In this document: one piece after another, positions 39,469-52,100 of the stretch | Layout: each line of letters starts with the position of its first letter | How positions within the stretch are numbered: the first letter of the stretch is position 1 | Assembly: GCF_051020975.1 (NCBI RefSeq) | Contig: NW_027478166.1 | Coordinates: forward strand, 9,425,501-9,489,500 | Source of the DNA: Osmia lignaria lignaria | Lineage: Eukaryota > Arthropoda > Insecta > Hymenoptera > Megachilidae | Length of the DNA stretch: 64,000 bases | Direction of reading: 5' to 3' | Position numbers and translations under genes: made by a program | Notes under the pieces: model-generated | What the model was told of the DNA's origin: nothing | Seen by the model: only the letters and a program-made list of their open reading frames with translations | Database searches by the model: none

Positions 39469-42400
39469 TCAGAAGCGTAGTTTTCGAGATATATCGAGAT
39501 ATTTAAAAGATCCGAAGCCGCACCAACATAATAGAGATACAGAAACACCGTGGCCCCTTTCTTTGGGATATCTCTGCACTATTGCGAGCTGGAAATGCCA
39601 CTCCCAGTTTAGCTGTGCAGAAGAAGAACAACAAGAAGAAGAAATATCTCGAAATATGTCCGTCAGGACCCTTCCCTTGAGATAAATCTGCAAATATCTC
39701 GGAAACGAAGCGAGCTATGGCAAAACGTTAAGAGACCTTTTTTGTAGAGAATTATGTTTCCTACAATTTATGTTCTATGATATTTTTTGATCAGAAGCGT
39801 AGTTTTCGAGATATATCGAGATATTTAAAAGTTCCGAAGCCGCACCAACATAATAGAGATACAGAAACACCGTGGCCCCTTTCTTTGAGATAACTCTGCA
39901 CTATTGCGAGCTGCAAATGCCACTTCCAGCTTAGCTGTGCAGAAGAAGAACAACAAGAAGAAGAAATATCTCGAAATATGTCCGTCAGGCCCCTTCCCTT
40001 GAGATAAATCTGCAAATATCTCGGAAACGAAGCGAGCTATGGCAAAATGTTAAGAGACCTTTTTTGTAGAGATTTAAGTTTCCTACTTTTTATGTTCTAT
40101 GATATTTTTTGATCAGATGCGTAGTTCTCGAGATATATCAAGATATTTAAAAGTTCCGAAGCCGCACCAACATAATAGATATACAGAAACACCGTGGCCC
40201 CTTTCTTTGCGATAACTCTGCGCTATTGCGAGCTGCAAATGCCACTTCCAGCTTAGCTGTGCAGAAGAAGAACAACAAGAAGAAGAAATATCTCGAAATA
40301 TGTCCGTCAGGCCCCTTCCCTTGAGATATATCTGCAAATATCTCGGAAACGAAGAGAGCTATGGCAAAATCTTAAGAGACCTTTTTTGTAGAGAATTAAC
40401 TTTCCTACTTTTTATGCACTATGATATTTTTTGATCAGATGCGTAGATCTCGAGATATATCAAGATATTTAAAAGTTCCGAAGCCGCACCAACATAATAG
40501 AGATACAGAAACACCGTGGACCCTTTCTTTGAGATAACTCTGCACTATTGCGAGCTGCAAATGCCACTTCCAGCTTAGCTGTGCAGAAGAAGAACAACAA
40601 GAAGAAGAAATATCTCGAAATATGTCCGTCAGGCCCCTTCCCTTGAGATAAATCTGCAAATATCTCGGAAACGAAGAGAGCTCTGGCAAAATGTTAAGAG
40701 ACCTTTTTTGTAGAGAATTAAGTTTCCTACTTTTCATGTTCTATGATATTTTTTGATCAGATGCGTAGTTCTCGAGATATATCAAGATATTTAAAAGTTC
40801 CGAAGCCGCACCAACATAATAGAGATACAGAAACACCGTGCACCCTTTCTTTGAGATAACTCTGCACTATTGCGAGCTGCAAATGCCACTTCCAGCTTAG
40901 CTGTGCAGAAGAAGAACAACAAGAAGTAGAAATATCTCGAAATATGTCCGTCAGGCCCCTTCCCTTGAGATATATCTGCAAATATCTCGGAAACGAAGCG
41001 AGCTATGGCAAAATGTTAAGAGACCTTTTTTGTAGAGAATTATGTTTCCTACAATTTATGTTCTATGATATTTTTTGATCAGAAGCGTAGTTTTCGAGAT
41101 ATATCGAGATATTTAAAAGTTCCGAAGCCGCACCAACATAATACAGATACAGAAACACCGTGGCCCCTTTCTTTGAGATAACTCTGCACTAGTGCGAGCC
41201 GCAAATGCCACTTCCAGCTTAGCTGTGCAGAAGAACAACAACAAGAAGAAGAAATATCTCGAAATATGTCCGTCAGGCCCCTTCCCTTGAGATAAATCTG
41301 CAAATGTCTCGGAAACGAAGCGAGCTATGGCAAAATGTTAAGAGAGCTTTTTTGTAGAGAATTAAGTTTCCTACTTTTTATGTTCTATGACATTTTTTGA
41401 TCAGATGCGTAGTTCTCGAGATATATCAAGATATTTAAAAGTTCCGAAGCCGCACCAACATAATAGAGATACAGAAACACCGTGGCCCCTTTCTTTGAGA
41501 TAACTCTGCACTATTGCTAGCTGCAAATGCCACTTCCAGCTTAGCTGTGCAGAGGAAGAACAACAAGAAGAAGAAATATCTCGAAATATGTCCGTCAGGC
41601 CAGTTCCTTTGAGCTGAATCTGCAAATATCTCGGAAACGAAGCGAGCTATGGCAAAATGTTAAGAGACCTTTTTTGTAGAGAATTATGTTTCCTACAATT
41701 TATGTTCTATGATATTTTTTGATCAGAAGCGTAGTTTTCGAGATATATCGAGATATTTAAAAGTTCCGAAGCCGCACCAACATAATAGAGATACAGAAAC
41801 ACCGTGGCCCCTTTCTTTGAGATAACTCTGCACTAGTGCGAGCCGCAAATGCCACTTCCAGCTTAGCTGTGCAGAAGAACAACAACAAGAAGAAGAAATA
41901 TCTCGAAATATGTCCGTCAGGCCCCTTCCCTTGAGATAAATCTGCAAATGTCTCGGAAACGAAGCGAGCTATGGCAAAATGTTAAGAGACCTTTTTTGTA
42001 GAGAATTAAGTTTCCTACTTTTTATGTTCTATGACATTTTTTGATCAGATGCGTAGTTCTCGAGATATATCAAGATATTTAAAAGTTCCGAAGCCGCACC
42101 AACATAATAGAGATACAGAAACACCGTGGCCCCTTTCTTTGAGATAACTCTGCACTATTGCTAGCTGCAAATGCCACTTCCAGCTTAGATGTGCAGAGGA
42201 AGAACAACAAGAAGAAGAAATATCTCGAAATATGTCCGTCAGGCCAGTTCCTTTGAGCTGAATCTGCAAATATCTCGGAAACGAAGCGAGCTATGGCAAA
42301 ATGTTAAGAGACCTTTTTTGTAGAGAATTATGTTTCCTACAATTTATGTTCTATGATATTTTTTGATCAGAAGCGTAGTTTTCGAGATATATCGAGATAT

Positions 42401-43332
42401 TTAAAAGTTCCGAAGCCGCACCAACATAATAGAGATACAGAAACACCGTGGCCCCTTTCTTTGAGATAACTCTGCACTAGTGCGAGCCGCAAATGCCACT
42501 TCCAGCTTAGCTGTGCAGAAGAACAACAACAAGAAGAAGAAATATCTCGAAATATGTCCGTCAGGCCCCTTCCCTTGAGATAAATCTGCAAATGTCTCGG
42601 AAACGAAGCGAGCTATGGCAAAATGTTAAGAGACCTTTTTTGTAGAGAATTAAGTTTCCTACTTTTTATGTTCTATGACATTTTTTGATCAGATGCGTAG
42701 TTCTCGAGATATATCAAGATATTTAAAAGTTCCGAAGCCGCACCAACATAATAGAGATACAGAAACACCGTGGCCCCTTTCTTTGAGATAACTCTGCACT
42801 ATTGCTAGCTGCAAATGCCACTTCCAGCTTAGCTGTGCAGAGGAAGAACAACAAGAAGAAGAAATATCTCGAAATATGTCCGTCAGGCCAGTTCCTTTGA
42901 GCTGAATCTGCAAATATCTCGGAAACGAAGCGAGCTATGGCAAAATGTTAAGAGCAGTTTTTTGTAGAGAATTATGTTTCCTACAATTTATGTTCTATGA
43001 TATTTTTTGATCAGAAGCGTAGTTTTCGAGATATATCGAGATATTTAAAAGTTCCGAAGCCGCACCAACATAATAGAGATACAGAAACACCGTGGCCCCT
43101 TTCTTTGAGATAACTCTGCACTAGTGCGAGCCGCAAATGCCACTTCCAGCTTAGCTGTGCAGAAGAAGAACAACAAGAAGAAGAAATATCTCGAAATATG
43201 TCCGTCAAGCCCCTTCCCTTGAGATAAATCTGCAAATATCTCGGAAACGAATCGAGCTATGGCAAAATGTTAAGAGACCTTTTTTGTAGAGAATTAAGTT
43301 TCCTACTTTTTATGTTCTATGATATTTTTTGA
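39469..43332. repeat. Middle HOR, copy 4 (12 monomers, 3864 bp)
   Basis: Matches 35283 to about 38700 at an offset of exactly 4186 bp with no indels that I can see, including rare marks such as ATACAGATACAG and AGAGAGCTTTTTTG. It departs from copy 3 inside the unit at 42689, which keeps CCAGTTCCTTTGAGCTG and is followed by the AGAGCAGTTTTTTG mark (about 42951) and the unit at 43011. From there the order is that of the right-hand HOR. Confidence 0.9.
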
Positions 43333-46300
43333 TCAGATGCGTAGTTCTCGAGATATATCAAGATATTTAAAAGTTCCGAAGTCGCACCAACATAATAGAG
43401 ATACAGAAACACCGTGGCCCCTTTCTTTGAGATAACTCTGCACTATTCCGTGCTGCAAATGCCACTTCCAGCTTAGCTGTGCAGAGGAAGAACAACAAGA
43501 AGAAGAAATATCTCGAAATATGTCCGTCAGGCCAGTTCCTTTGAGCTGAATCTGCAAATATCTCGGAAACGAAGCGAGCTATGGCAAAATGTTAAGAGAC
43601 GTTTTTTGTAGAGAATTATGTTTCCTACAATTTATGGTCTATGATATTTTTTGATCAGAAGCGTAGTTTTCGAGATATATCGAGATATTTAAAAGTTCCG
43701 AAGGCGCACCATCATAATAGAGATACAGAAACACCGTGGCCCCTTTCTTTGAGATAACTCTGCACTAGTGCGAGCCGCAAATGCCACTTCCAGCTTAGCT
43801 GTGCAGAAGAAGAACAACAAGAAGAAGAAATATCTCGAAATATGTCCGTCAGGCCCCTTCCCTTGAGATAAATCTGCAAATATCTCGGAAACGAAGAGAG
43901 CTATGGCAAAATCTTAAGAGACCTTTTTTGTAGAGAATTAACTTTCCTACTTTTTATGCTCTATGATATTTTTTGATCAGATGCGTAGTTCTCGAGATAT
44001 ATCAAGATATTTAAAAGTTCCGAAGCCGCACCAACATAATAGAGATACAGAAACACCGTGGCCCCTTTCTTTGAGATAACTCTGCACTATTGCGAGCTGC
44101 AAATGCCACTTCCAGCTTAGCTGTGCAGAGGAAGAACAACAAGAAGATGAAATATCTCGAAATATGTCCGTCAGGCCAGTTCCTTTGAGCTGAATCTGCA
44201 AATATCTCGGAAACGAAGCGATCTATGGCAAAATGTTAAGAGACTTTATTTGTAGAGAATTAAGTTTCCTACTTTTTACGTTCTATGATATTTTTTGATC
44301 AGATGCGTAGTTCTCGAGATATATCAAGATATTTTAAAGTTCCGAAGCAGCACCAACATAATAGAGATACAGAAACACCGTGGCCCCTTTCTTTGAGATA
44401 ACTCTGCACTATTGCGAGCTGGAAATGCCACTTCCAGTTTAGCTGTGCAGAAGAAGAACAACAAGAAGAAGAAATATCTCGAAATATGTCCGTCAGGCCC
44501 CTTCCCTTGAGATAAATCTGCAAATATCTCGGAAACGAAGCGAGCTATGGCAAAATGTTGAGAGACCTTTTTTGTAGAGAATTAAGTTCCCTACTTTTTA
44601 TGTTCTATGATATTTTTTGATCAGATGCGTAGATCTCGAGATATATCAAGATATTTAAAAGTTCCGAAGCCGCACCAACATAATAGAGATACAGAAACAC
44701 CGTGGCCCCTTTCTTTGAGATAACTCTGCACTATTGCGAGCTGCAAATGCCACTTCCAGCTTAGCTGTGCAGAAGAAGAACAACAAGAAGAAGAAATATC
44801 TCGAAATATGTCCGTCAGGCCCCTTCCCTTGAGATATATCTGCAAATATCTCGGAAACGAAGCGAGCTATGGCAAAATGTTAAGAGACCTTTTTTGTAGA
44901 GAATTATGTTTCCTACAATTTATGGTCTATGATATTTTTTGATCAGAAGCGTAGTTTTCGAGATATATCGAGATATTTAAAAGTTCCGAAGGCGCACCAT
45001 CATAATAGAGATACAGAAACACCGTGGCCCCTTTCTTTGAGATAACTCTGCACTAGTGCGAGCCGCAAATGCCACTTCCAGCTTAGCTGTGCAGAAGAAG
45101 AACAACAAGAAGAAGAAATATCTCGAAATATGTCCGTCAGGCCCCTTCCCTTGAGATAAATCTGCAAATATCTCGGAAACGAAGAGAGCTATGGCAAAAT
45201 CTTAAGAGACCTTTTTTGTAGAGAATTAACTTTCCTACTTTTTATGCTCTATGATATTTTTTGATCAGATGCGTAGTTCTCGAGATATATCAAGATATTT
45301 AAAAGTTCCGAAGCCGCACCAACATAATAGAGATACAGAAACACCGTGGCCCCTTTCTTTGAGATAACTCTGCACTATTGCGAGCTGCAAATGCCACTTC
45401 CAGCTTAGCTGTGCAGAGGAAGAACAACAAGAAGATGAAATATCTCGAAATATGTCCGTCAGGCCAGTTCCTTTGAGCTGAATCTGCAAATATCTCGGAA
45501 ACGAAGCGATCTATGGCAAAATGTTAAGAGACTTTATTTGTAGAGAATTAAGTTTCCTACTTTTTACGTTCTATGATATTTTTTGATCAGATGCGTAGTT
45601 CTCGAGATATATCAAGATATTTTAAAGTTCCGAAGCAGCACCAACATAATAGAGATACAGAAACACCGTGGCCCCTTTCTTTGAGATAACTCTGCACTAT
45701 TGCGAGCTGGAAATGCCACTTCCAGTTTAGCTGTGCAGAAGAAGAACAACAAGAAGAAGAAATATCTCGAAATATGTCCGTCAGGCCCCTTCCCTTGAGA
45801 TAAATCTGCAAATATCTCGGAAACGAAGCGAGCTATGGCAAAATGTTGAGAGACCTTTTTTGTAGAGAATTAAGTTCCCTACTTTTTATGTTCTATGATA
45901 TTTTTTGATCAGATGCGTAGATCTCGAGATATATCAAGATATTTAAAAGTTCCGAAGCCGCACCAACATAATAGAGATACAGAAACACCGTGGCCCCTTT
46001 CTTTGAGATAACTCTGCACTATTGCGAGCTGCAAATGCCACTTCCAGCTTAGCTGTGCAGAAGAAGAACAACAAGAAGAAGAAATATCTCGAAATATGTC
46101 CGTCAGGCCCCTTCCCTTGAGATATATCTGCAAATATCTCGGAAACGAAGCGAGCTATGGCAAAATGTTAAGAGACCTTTTTTGTAGAGAATTAAGTTTC
46201 CTACTTTTTATGTTCTATGATATTTTTTGATCAGATGCGTAGTTCTCGAGATGTATCAAGATATTTAAAAGTTCCGAAGCCGCACCAACATAATAGAGAT

Positions 46301-49128
46301 ACAGAAACACCGTGGCCCCTTTCTCTGAGATAACTCTGCGCTATTGCGAGCTGGAAATGCCACTTCCAGTTTAGCTGTGCAGAAGAAGAACAACAAGAAG
46401 AAGAAATATCTCGAAATATGTCCGTCAGGCCCCTTCCCTTGAGATATATCTGCAAATATCTCGGAAACGAAACGAGCTATGGCAAAATGTTAAGAGACCT
46501 TTTTTGTAGAGAATTATGTTTCCTACAATTTATGTTCTATGATATTTTTTGATCAGAAGCGTAGTTTTCGAGATATATCGAGATATTTAAAAGTTCCGAA
46601 GCCGCACCAACATAATAGAGATACAGAAACACCGTGGCCCCTTTCTTTGAGATAACTCTGCACTATTGCGAGCTGCAAATGCCACTTCCAGCTTAGCTGT
46701 GCAGAAGAAGAACAACAAGAAGAAGAAATATCTCGAAATATGTCCGTCAGGCCCCTTCCCTTGAGATAAATCTGCAAATATCTCGGAAACGAAGCGAGCT
46801 ATGGCAAAATGTTAAGAGACCTTTTTTGTAGAGATTTAAGTTTCCTACTTTTTATGTTCTATGATATTTTTTGATCAGATGCGTAGTTCTCGAGATATAT
46901 CAAGATATTTAAAAGTTCCGAAGCCGCACCAACATAATAGAGATACAGAAACACCGTGGCCCCTTTCTTTGAGATAACTCTGCATTATTGCGAGCTGCAA
47001 ATGCCACTTCCAGCTTAGCTGTGCAGAAGAAGAACAACAAGAAGAAGAAATATCTCGAAATATGTCCGTCAGGCCCCATCCCTTGAGATAAATCTGCAAA
47101 TATCTCGGCAACGAAGCGAGCTATGGCAAAATGTTAAGAGACCTTTCTTGTAGAGAATTAAGTTTCCTACTTTTTATGTTCTATGATATTTTTTGATCAG
47201 ATGCGTAGTTCTCGAGATATATCAAGATATTTAAAAGTTCCGAAGCCGCACCAACATAATAGAGATACAGAAACACCGTGGCCCCTTTCTTTGAGATAAC
47301 TCTGCACTATTGCGAGCTGCAAATGCCACTTCCAGCTTAGCTGTGCAGAAGAAGAACAACAAGAAGAAGAAATATCTCGAAATATGTCCGTCAGGCCCCT
47401 TCCCTTGAGATACATCTGCAAATATCTCGGAAACGAAGCGATCTATGGCAAAATGTTAAGAGACTTTATTTGTAGAGAATTAAGTTTCCTACTTTTTACG
47501 TTCTATGATATTCTTTGATCAGATGCGTAGTTCTCGAGATATATCAAGATATTTAAAAGTTCCGAAGCCGCACCAACATAATAGAGATACAGAAACACCG
47601 TGGCCCCTTTCTTTGAGATAACTCTGCACTATTGCGAGCTGCAAATGCCACTTCCAGCTTAGCTGTGCAGAAGAAGAACAACAAGAAGAAGAAATATCTC
47701 GAAATATGTCCGTCAGGCCCCATCCCTTGAGATAAATCTGCAAATATCTCGGAAACGAAGCGAGCTATGGCAAAATGTTAAGAGACCTTTCTTGTAGAGA
47801 ATTAAGTTTCCTACTTTTTATGTTCTATGATATTTTTTGATCAGATGCGTAGTTCTCGAGATATATCAAGATATTTAAAAGTTCCGAAGCCGCACCAACA
47901 TAATAGAGATACAGAAACACCGTGGCCCCTTTCTTTGAGATAACTCTGCACTATTGCGAGCTGCAAATGCCACTTCCAGCTTAGCTGTGCAGAAGAAGAA
48001 CAACAAGAAGAAGAAATATCTCGAAATATGTCTGTCAGGCCCCTTCCCTTGAGATAAATCTGCAAATATCTCGGAAACGAAGCGAGCTATGGCAAAATGT
48101 TAAGAGACTTTATTTGTAGAGAATTAAGCTTCCTACTTTTTACGTTCTATGATATTTTTTGATCAGATGCGTAGTTCTCGAGATATATCAAGATATTTAA
48201 AAGTTCCGAAGCCGCACCAACATAATAGAGATACAGAAACACCGTGGCCCCTTTCTTTGAGATAACTCTGCACTATTGCGAGCTGGAAATGCCACTTCCA
48301 GTTTAGCTGTGCAGAAGAAGAACAACAAGAAGAAGAAACAACTCGAAATATGTCCGTCAGGCCCCTTCCCTTGAGATAAATCTGCAAATATCTCGGAAAC
48401 GAAGCGAGCTATGGCAAAATGTTGAGAGACCTTTTTTGTAGAGAATTAAGTTTCCTACTTATTATGTTCTATGATATTTTTTGATCAGATCCGTAGTTCT
48501 CGAGATATATCAAGATATTTAAAAGTTCCGAAGCCGCACCAACATAATAGAGATACAGAAACACCGTGGCCCCTTTCTTTGAGATAACTCTGCACTATTG
48601 CTAGCTGCAAATGCCACTTCCAGCTTAGCTGTGCAGAGGAAGAACAACAAGAAGAAGAAATATCTCGAAATATGTCCGTCAGGCCAGTTCCTTTGAGCTG
48701 AATCTGCAAATATCTCGGAAACGAAGCGAGCTATGGCAAAATGTTAAGAGCAGTTTTTTGTAGAGAATTATGTTTCCTACAATTTATGTTCTATGATATT
48801 TTTTGATCAGAAGCGTAGTTTTCGAGATATATCGAGATATTTAAAAGTTCCGAAGCCGCACCAACATAATAGAGATACAGAAACACCGTGGCCCCTTTCT
48901 TTGAGATAACTCTGCACTAGTGCGAGCCGCAAATGCCACTTCCAGCTTAGCTGTGCAGAAGAAGAACAACAAGAAGAAGAAATATCTCGAAATATGTCCG
49001 TCAAGCCCCTTCCCTTGAGATAAATCTGCAAATATCTCGGAAACGAAGCGAGCTATGGCAAAATGTTAAGAGACCTTTTTTGTAGAGAATTAAGTTTCCT
49101 ACTTTTTATGTTCTATGATATTTTTTGA
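43333..49128. repeat. Right HOR, copy 1 (18 monomers, 5796 bp)
   Basis: Opens with a unit marked by GAAGTCGCACC and CTATTCCGTGCTGC. Then come two copies of a nested 4-mer (43655-46230) and a run of distinct units: 46231 (GAGATGTATCAAG, TTCTCTGAGATAAC), 46875 (CTGCATTATTG), 47197 (TTGAGATACATC), 47519 (TATTCTTTGATC), 47841 (ATGTCTGTCAGG), 48163 (GAAACAACTCG), 48485 (TCAGATCCGTAG) and 48807 (CGTCAAGCCCC). The same order recurs at 49129 and 56213. Confidence 0.93.
43655..46230. repeat. Nested 4-mer, two copies of 1288 bp (in right HOR copy 1)
   Basis: Units 43655, 43977, 44299 and 44621 repeat at 44943, 45265, 45587 and 45909. Tags are GGCGCACCATCATAATAG (first), GAAGATGAAATATC with AAGCGATCTATGG (second), ATTTTAAAGTTCCGAAGCAGC (third) and GTAGATCTCGAG (fourth). 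Confidence 0.92.
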
Positions 49129-52100
49129 TCAGATGCGTAGTTCTCGAGATATATCAAGATATTTAAAAGTTCCGAAGTCGCACCAACATAATAGAGATAC
49201 AGAAACACCGTGGCCCCTTTCTTTGAGATAACTCTGCACTATTCCGTGCTGCAAATGCCACTTCCAGCTTAGCTGTGCAGAGGAAGAACAACAAGAAGAA
49301 GAAATATCTCGAAATATGTCCGTCAGGCCAGTTCCTTTGAGCTGAATCTGCAAATATCTCGGAAACGAAGCGAGCTATGGCAAAATGTTAAGAGACGTTT
49401 TTTGTAGAGAATTATGTTTCCTACAATTTATGGTCTATGATATTTTTTGATCAGAAGCGTAGTTTTCGAGATATATCGAGATATTTAAAAGTTCCGAAGG
49501 CGCACCATCATAATAGAGATACAGAAACACCGTGGCCCCTTTCTTTGAGATAACTCTGCACTAGTGCGAGCCGCAAATGCCACTTCCAGCTTAGCTGTGC
49601 AGAAGAAGAACAACAAGAAGAAGAAATATCTCGAAATATGTCCGTCAGGCCCCTTCCCTTGAGATAAATCTGCAAATATCTCGGAAACGAAGAGAGCTAT
49701 GGCAAAATCTTAAGAGACCTTTTTTGTAGAGAATTAACTTTCCTACTTTTTATGCTCTATGATATTTTTTGATCAGATGCGTAGTTCTCGAGATATATCA
49801 AGATATTTAAAAGTTCCGAAGCCGCACCAACATAATAGAGATACAGAAACACCGTGGCCCCTTTCTTTGAGATAACTCTGCACTATTGCGAGCTGCAAAT
49901 GCCACTTCCAGCTTAGCTGTGCAGAGGAAGAACAACAAGAAGATGAAATATCTCGAAATATGTCCGTCAGGCCAGTTCCTTTGAGCTGAATCTGCAAATA
50001 TCTCGGAAACGAAGCGATCTATGGCAAAATGTTAAGAGACTTTATTTGTAGAGAATTAAGTTTCCTACTTTTTACGTTCTATGATATTTTTTGATCAGAT
50101 GCGTAGTTCTCGAGATATATCAAGATATTTTAAAGTTCCGAAGCAGCACCAACATAATAGAGATACAGAAACACCGTGGCCCCTTTCTTTGAGATAACTC
50201 TGCACTATTGCGAGCTGGAAATGCCACTTCCAGTTTAGCTGTGCAGAAGAAGAACAACAAGAAGAAGAAATATCTCGAAATATGTCCGTCAGGCCCCTTC
50301 CCTTGAGATAAATCTGCAAATATCTCGGAAACGAAGCGAGCTATGGCAAAATGTTGAGAGACCTTTTTTGTAGAGAATTAAGTTCCCTACTTTTTATGTT
50401 CTATCATATTTTTTGATCAGATGCGTAGATCTCGAGATATATCAAGATATTTAAAAGTTCCGAAGCCGCACCAACATAATAGAGATACAGAAACACCGTG
50501 GCCCCTTTCTTTGAGATAACTCTGCACTATTGCGAGCTGCAAATGCCACTTCCAGCTTAGCTGTGCAGAAGAAGAACAACAAGAAGAAGAAATATCTCGA
50601 AATATGTCCGTCAGGCCCCTTCCCTTGAGATATATCTGCAAATATCTCGGAAACGAAGCGAGCTATGGCAAAATGTTAAGAGACCTTTTTTGTAGAGAAT
50701 TATGTTTCCTACAATTTATGGTCTATGATATTTTTTGATCAGAAGCGTAGTTTTCGAGATATATCGAGATATTTAAAAGTTCCGAAGGCGCACCATCATA
50801 ATAGAGATACAGAAACACCGTGGCCCCTTTCTTTGAGATAACTCTGCACTAGTGCGAGCCGCAAATGCCACTTCCAGCTTAGCTGTGCAGAAGAAGAACA
50901 ACAAGAAGAAGAAATATCTCGAAATATGTCCGTCAGGCCCCTTCCCTTGAGATAAATCTGCAAATATCTCGGAAACGAAGAGAGCTATGGCAAAATCTTA
51001 AGAGACCTTTTTTGTAGAGAATTAACTTTCCTACTTTTTATGCTCTATGATATTTTTTGATCAGATGCGTAGTTCTCGAGATATATCAAGATATTTAAAA
51101 GTTCCGAAGCCGCACCAACATAATAGAGATACAGAAACACCGTGGCCCCTTTCTTTGAGATAACTCTGCACTATTGCGAGCTGCAAATGCCACTTCCAGC
51201 TTAGCTGTGCAGAGGAAGAACAACAAGAAGATGAAATATCTCGAAATATGTCCGTCAGGCCAGTTCCTTTGAGCTGAATCTGCAAATATCTCGGAAACGA
51301 AGCGATCTATGGCAAAATGTTAAGAGACTTTATTTGTAGAGAATTAAGTTTCCTACTTTTTACGTTCTATGATATTTTTTGATCAGATGCGTAGTTCTCG
51401 AGATATATCAAGATATTTTAAAGTTCCGAAGCAGCACCAACATAATAGAGATACAGAAACACCGTGGCCCCTTTCTTTGAGATAACTCTGCACTATTGCG
51501 AGCTGGAAATGCCACTTCCAGTTTAGCTGTGCAGAAGAAGAACAACAAGAAGAAGAAATATCTCGAAATATGTCCGTCAGGCCCCTTCCCTTGAGATAAA
51601 TCTGCAAATATCTCGGAAACGAAGCGAGCTATGGCAAAATGTTGAGAGACCTTTTTTGTAGAGAATTAAGTTCCCTACTTTTTATGTTCTATGATATTTT
51701 TTGATCAGATGCGTAGATCTCGAGATATATCAAGATATTTAAAAGTTCCGAAGCCGCACCAACATAATAGAGATACAGAAACACCGTGGCCCCTTTCTTT
51801 GAGATAACTCTGCACTATTGCGAGCTGCAAATGCCACTTCCAGCTTAGCTGTGCAGAAGAAGAACAACAAGAAGAAGAAATATCTCGAAATATGTCCGTC
51901 AGGCCCCTTCCCTTGAGATATATCTGCAAATATCTCGGAAACGAAGCGAGCTATGGCAAAATGTTAAGAGACCTTTTTTGTAGAGAATTATGTTTCCTAC
52001 AATTTATGGTCTATGATATTTTTTGATCAGAAGCGTAGTTTTCGAGATATATCGAGATATTTAAAAGTTCCGAAGGCGCACCATCATAATAGAGATACAG

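Noticed and set aside
43655..46230. Microsatellite (GAA)n as a separate locus in each monomer
   Set aside because: The tract is only a few imperfect GAA/CAA triplets and nearly constant in length. It is part of the monomer and not an independent expanding repeat.
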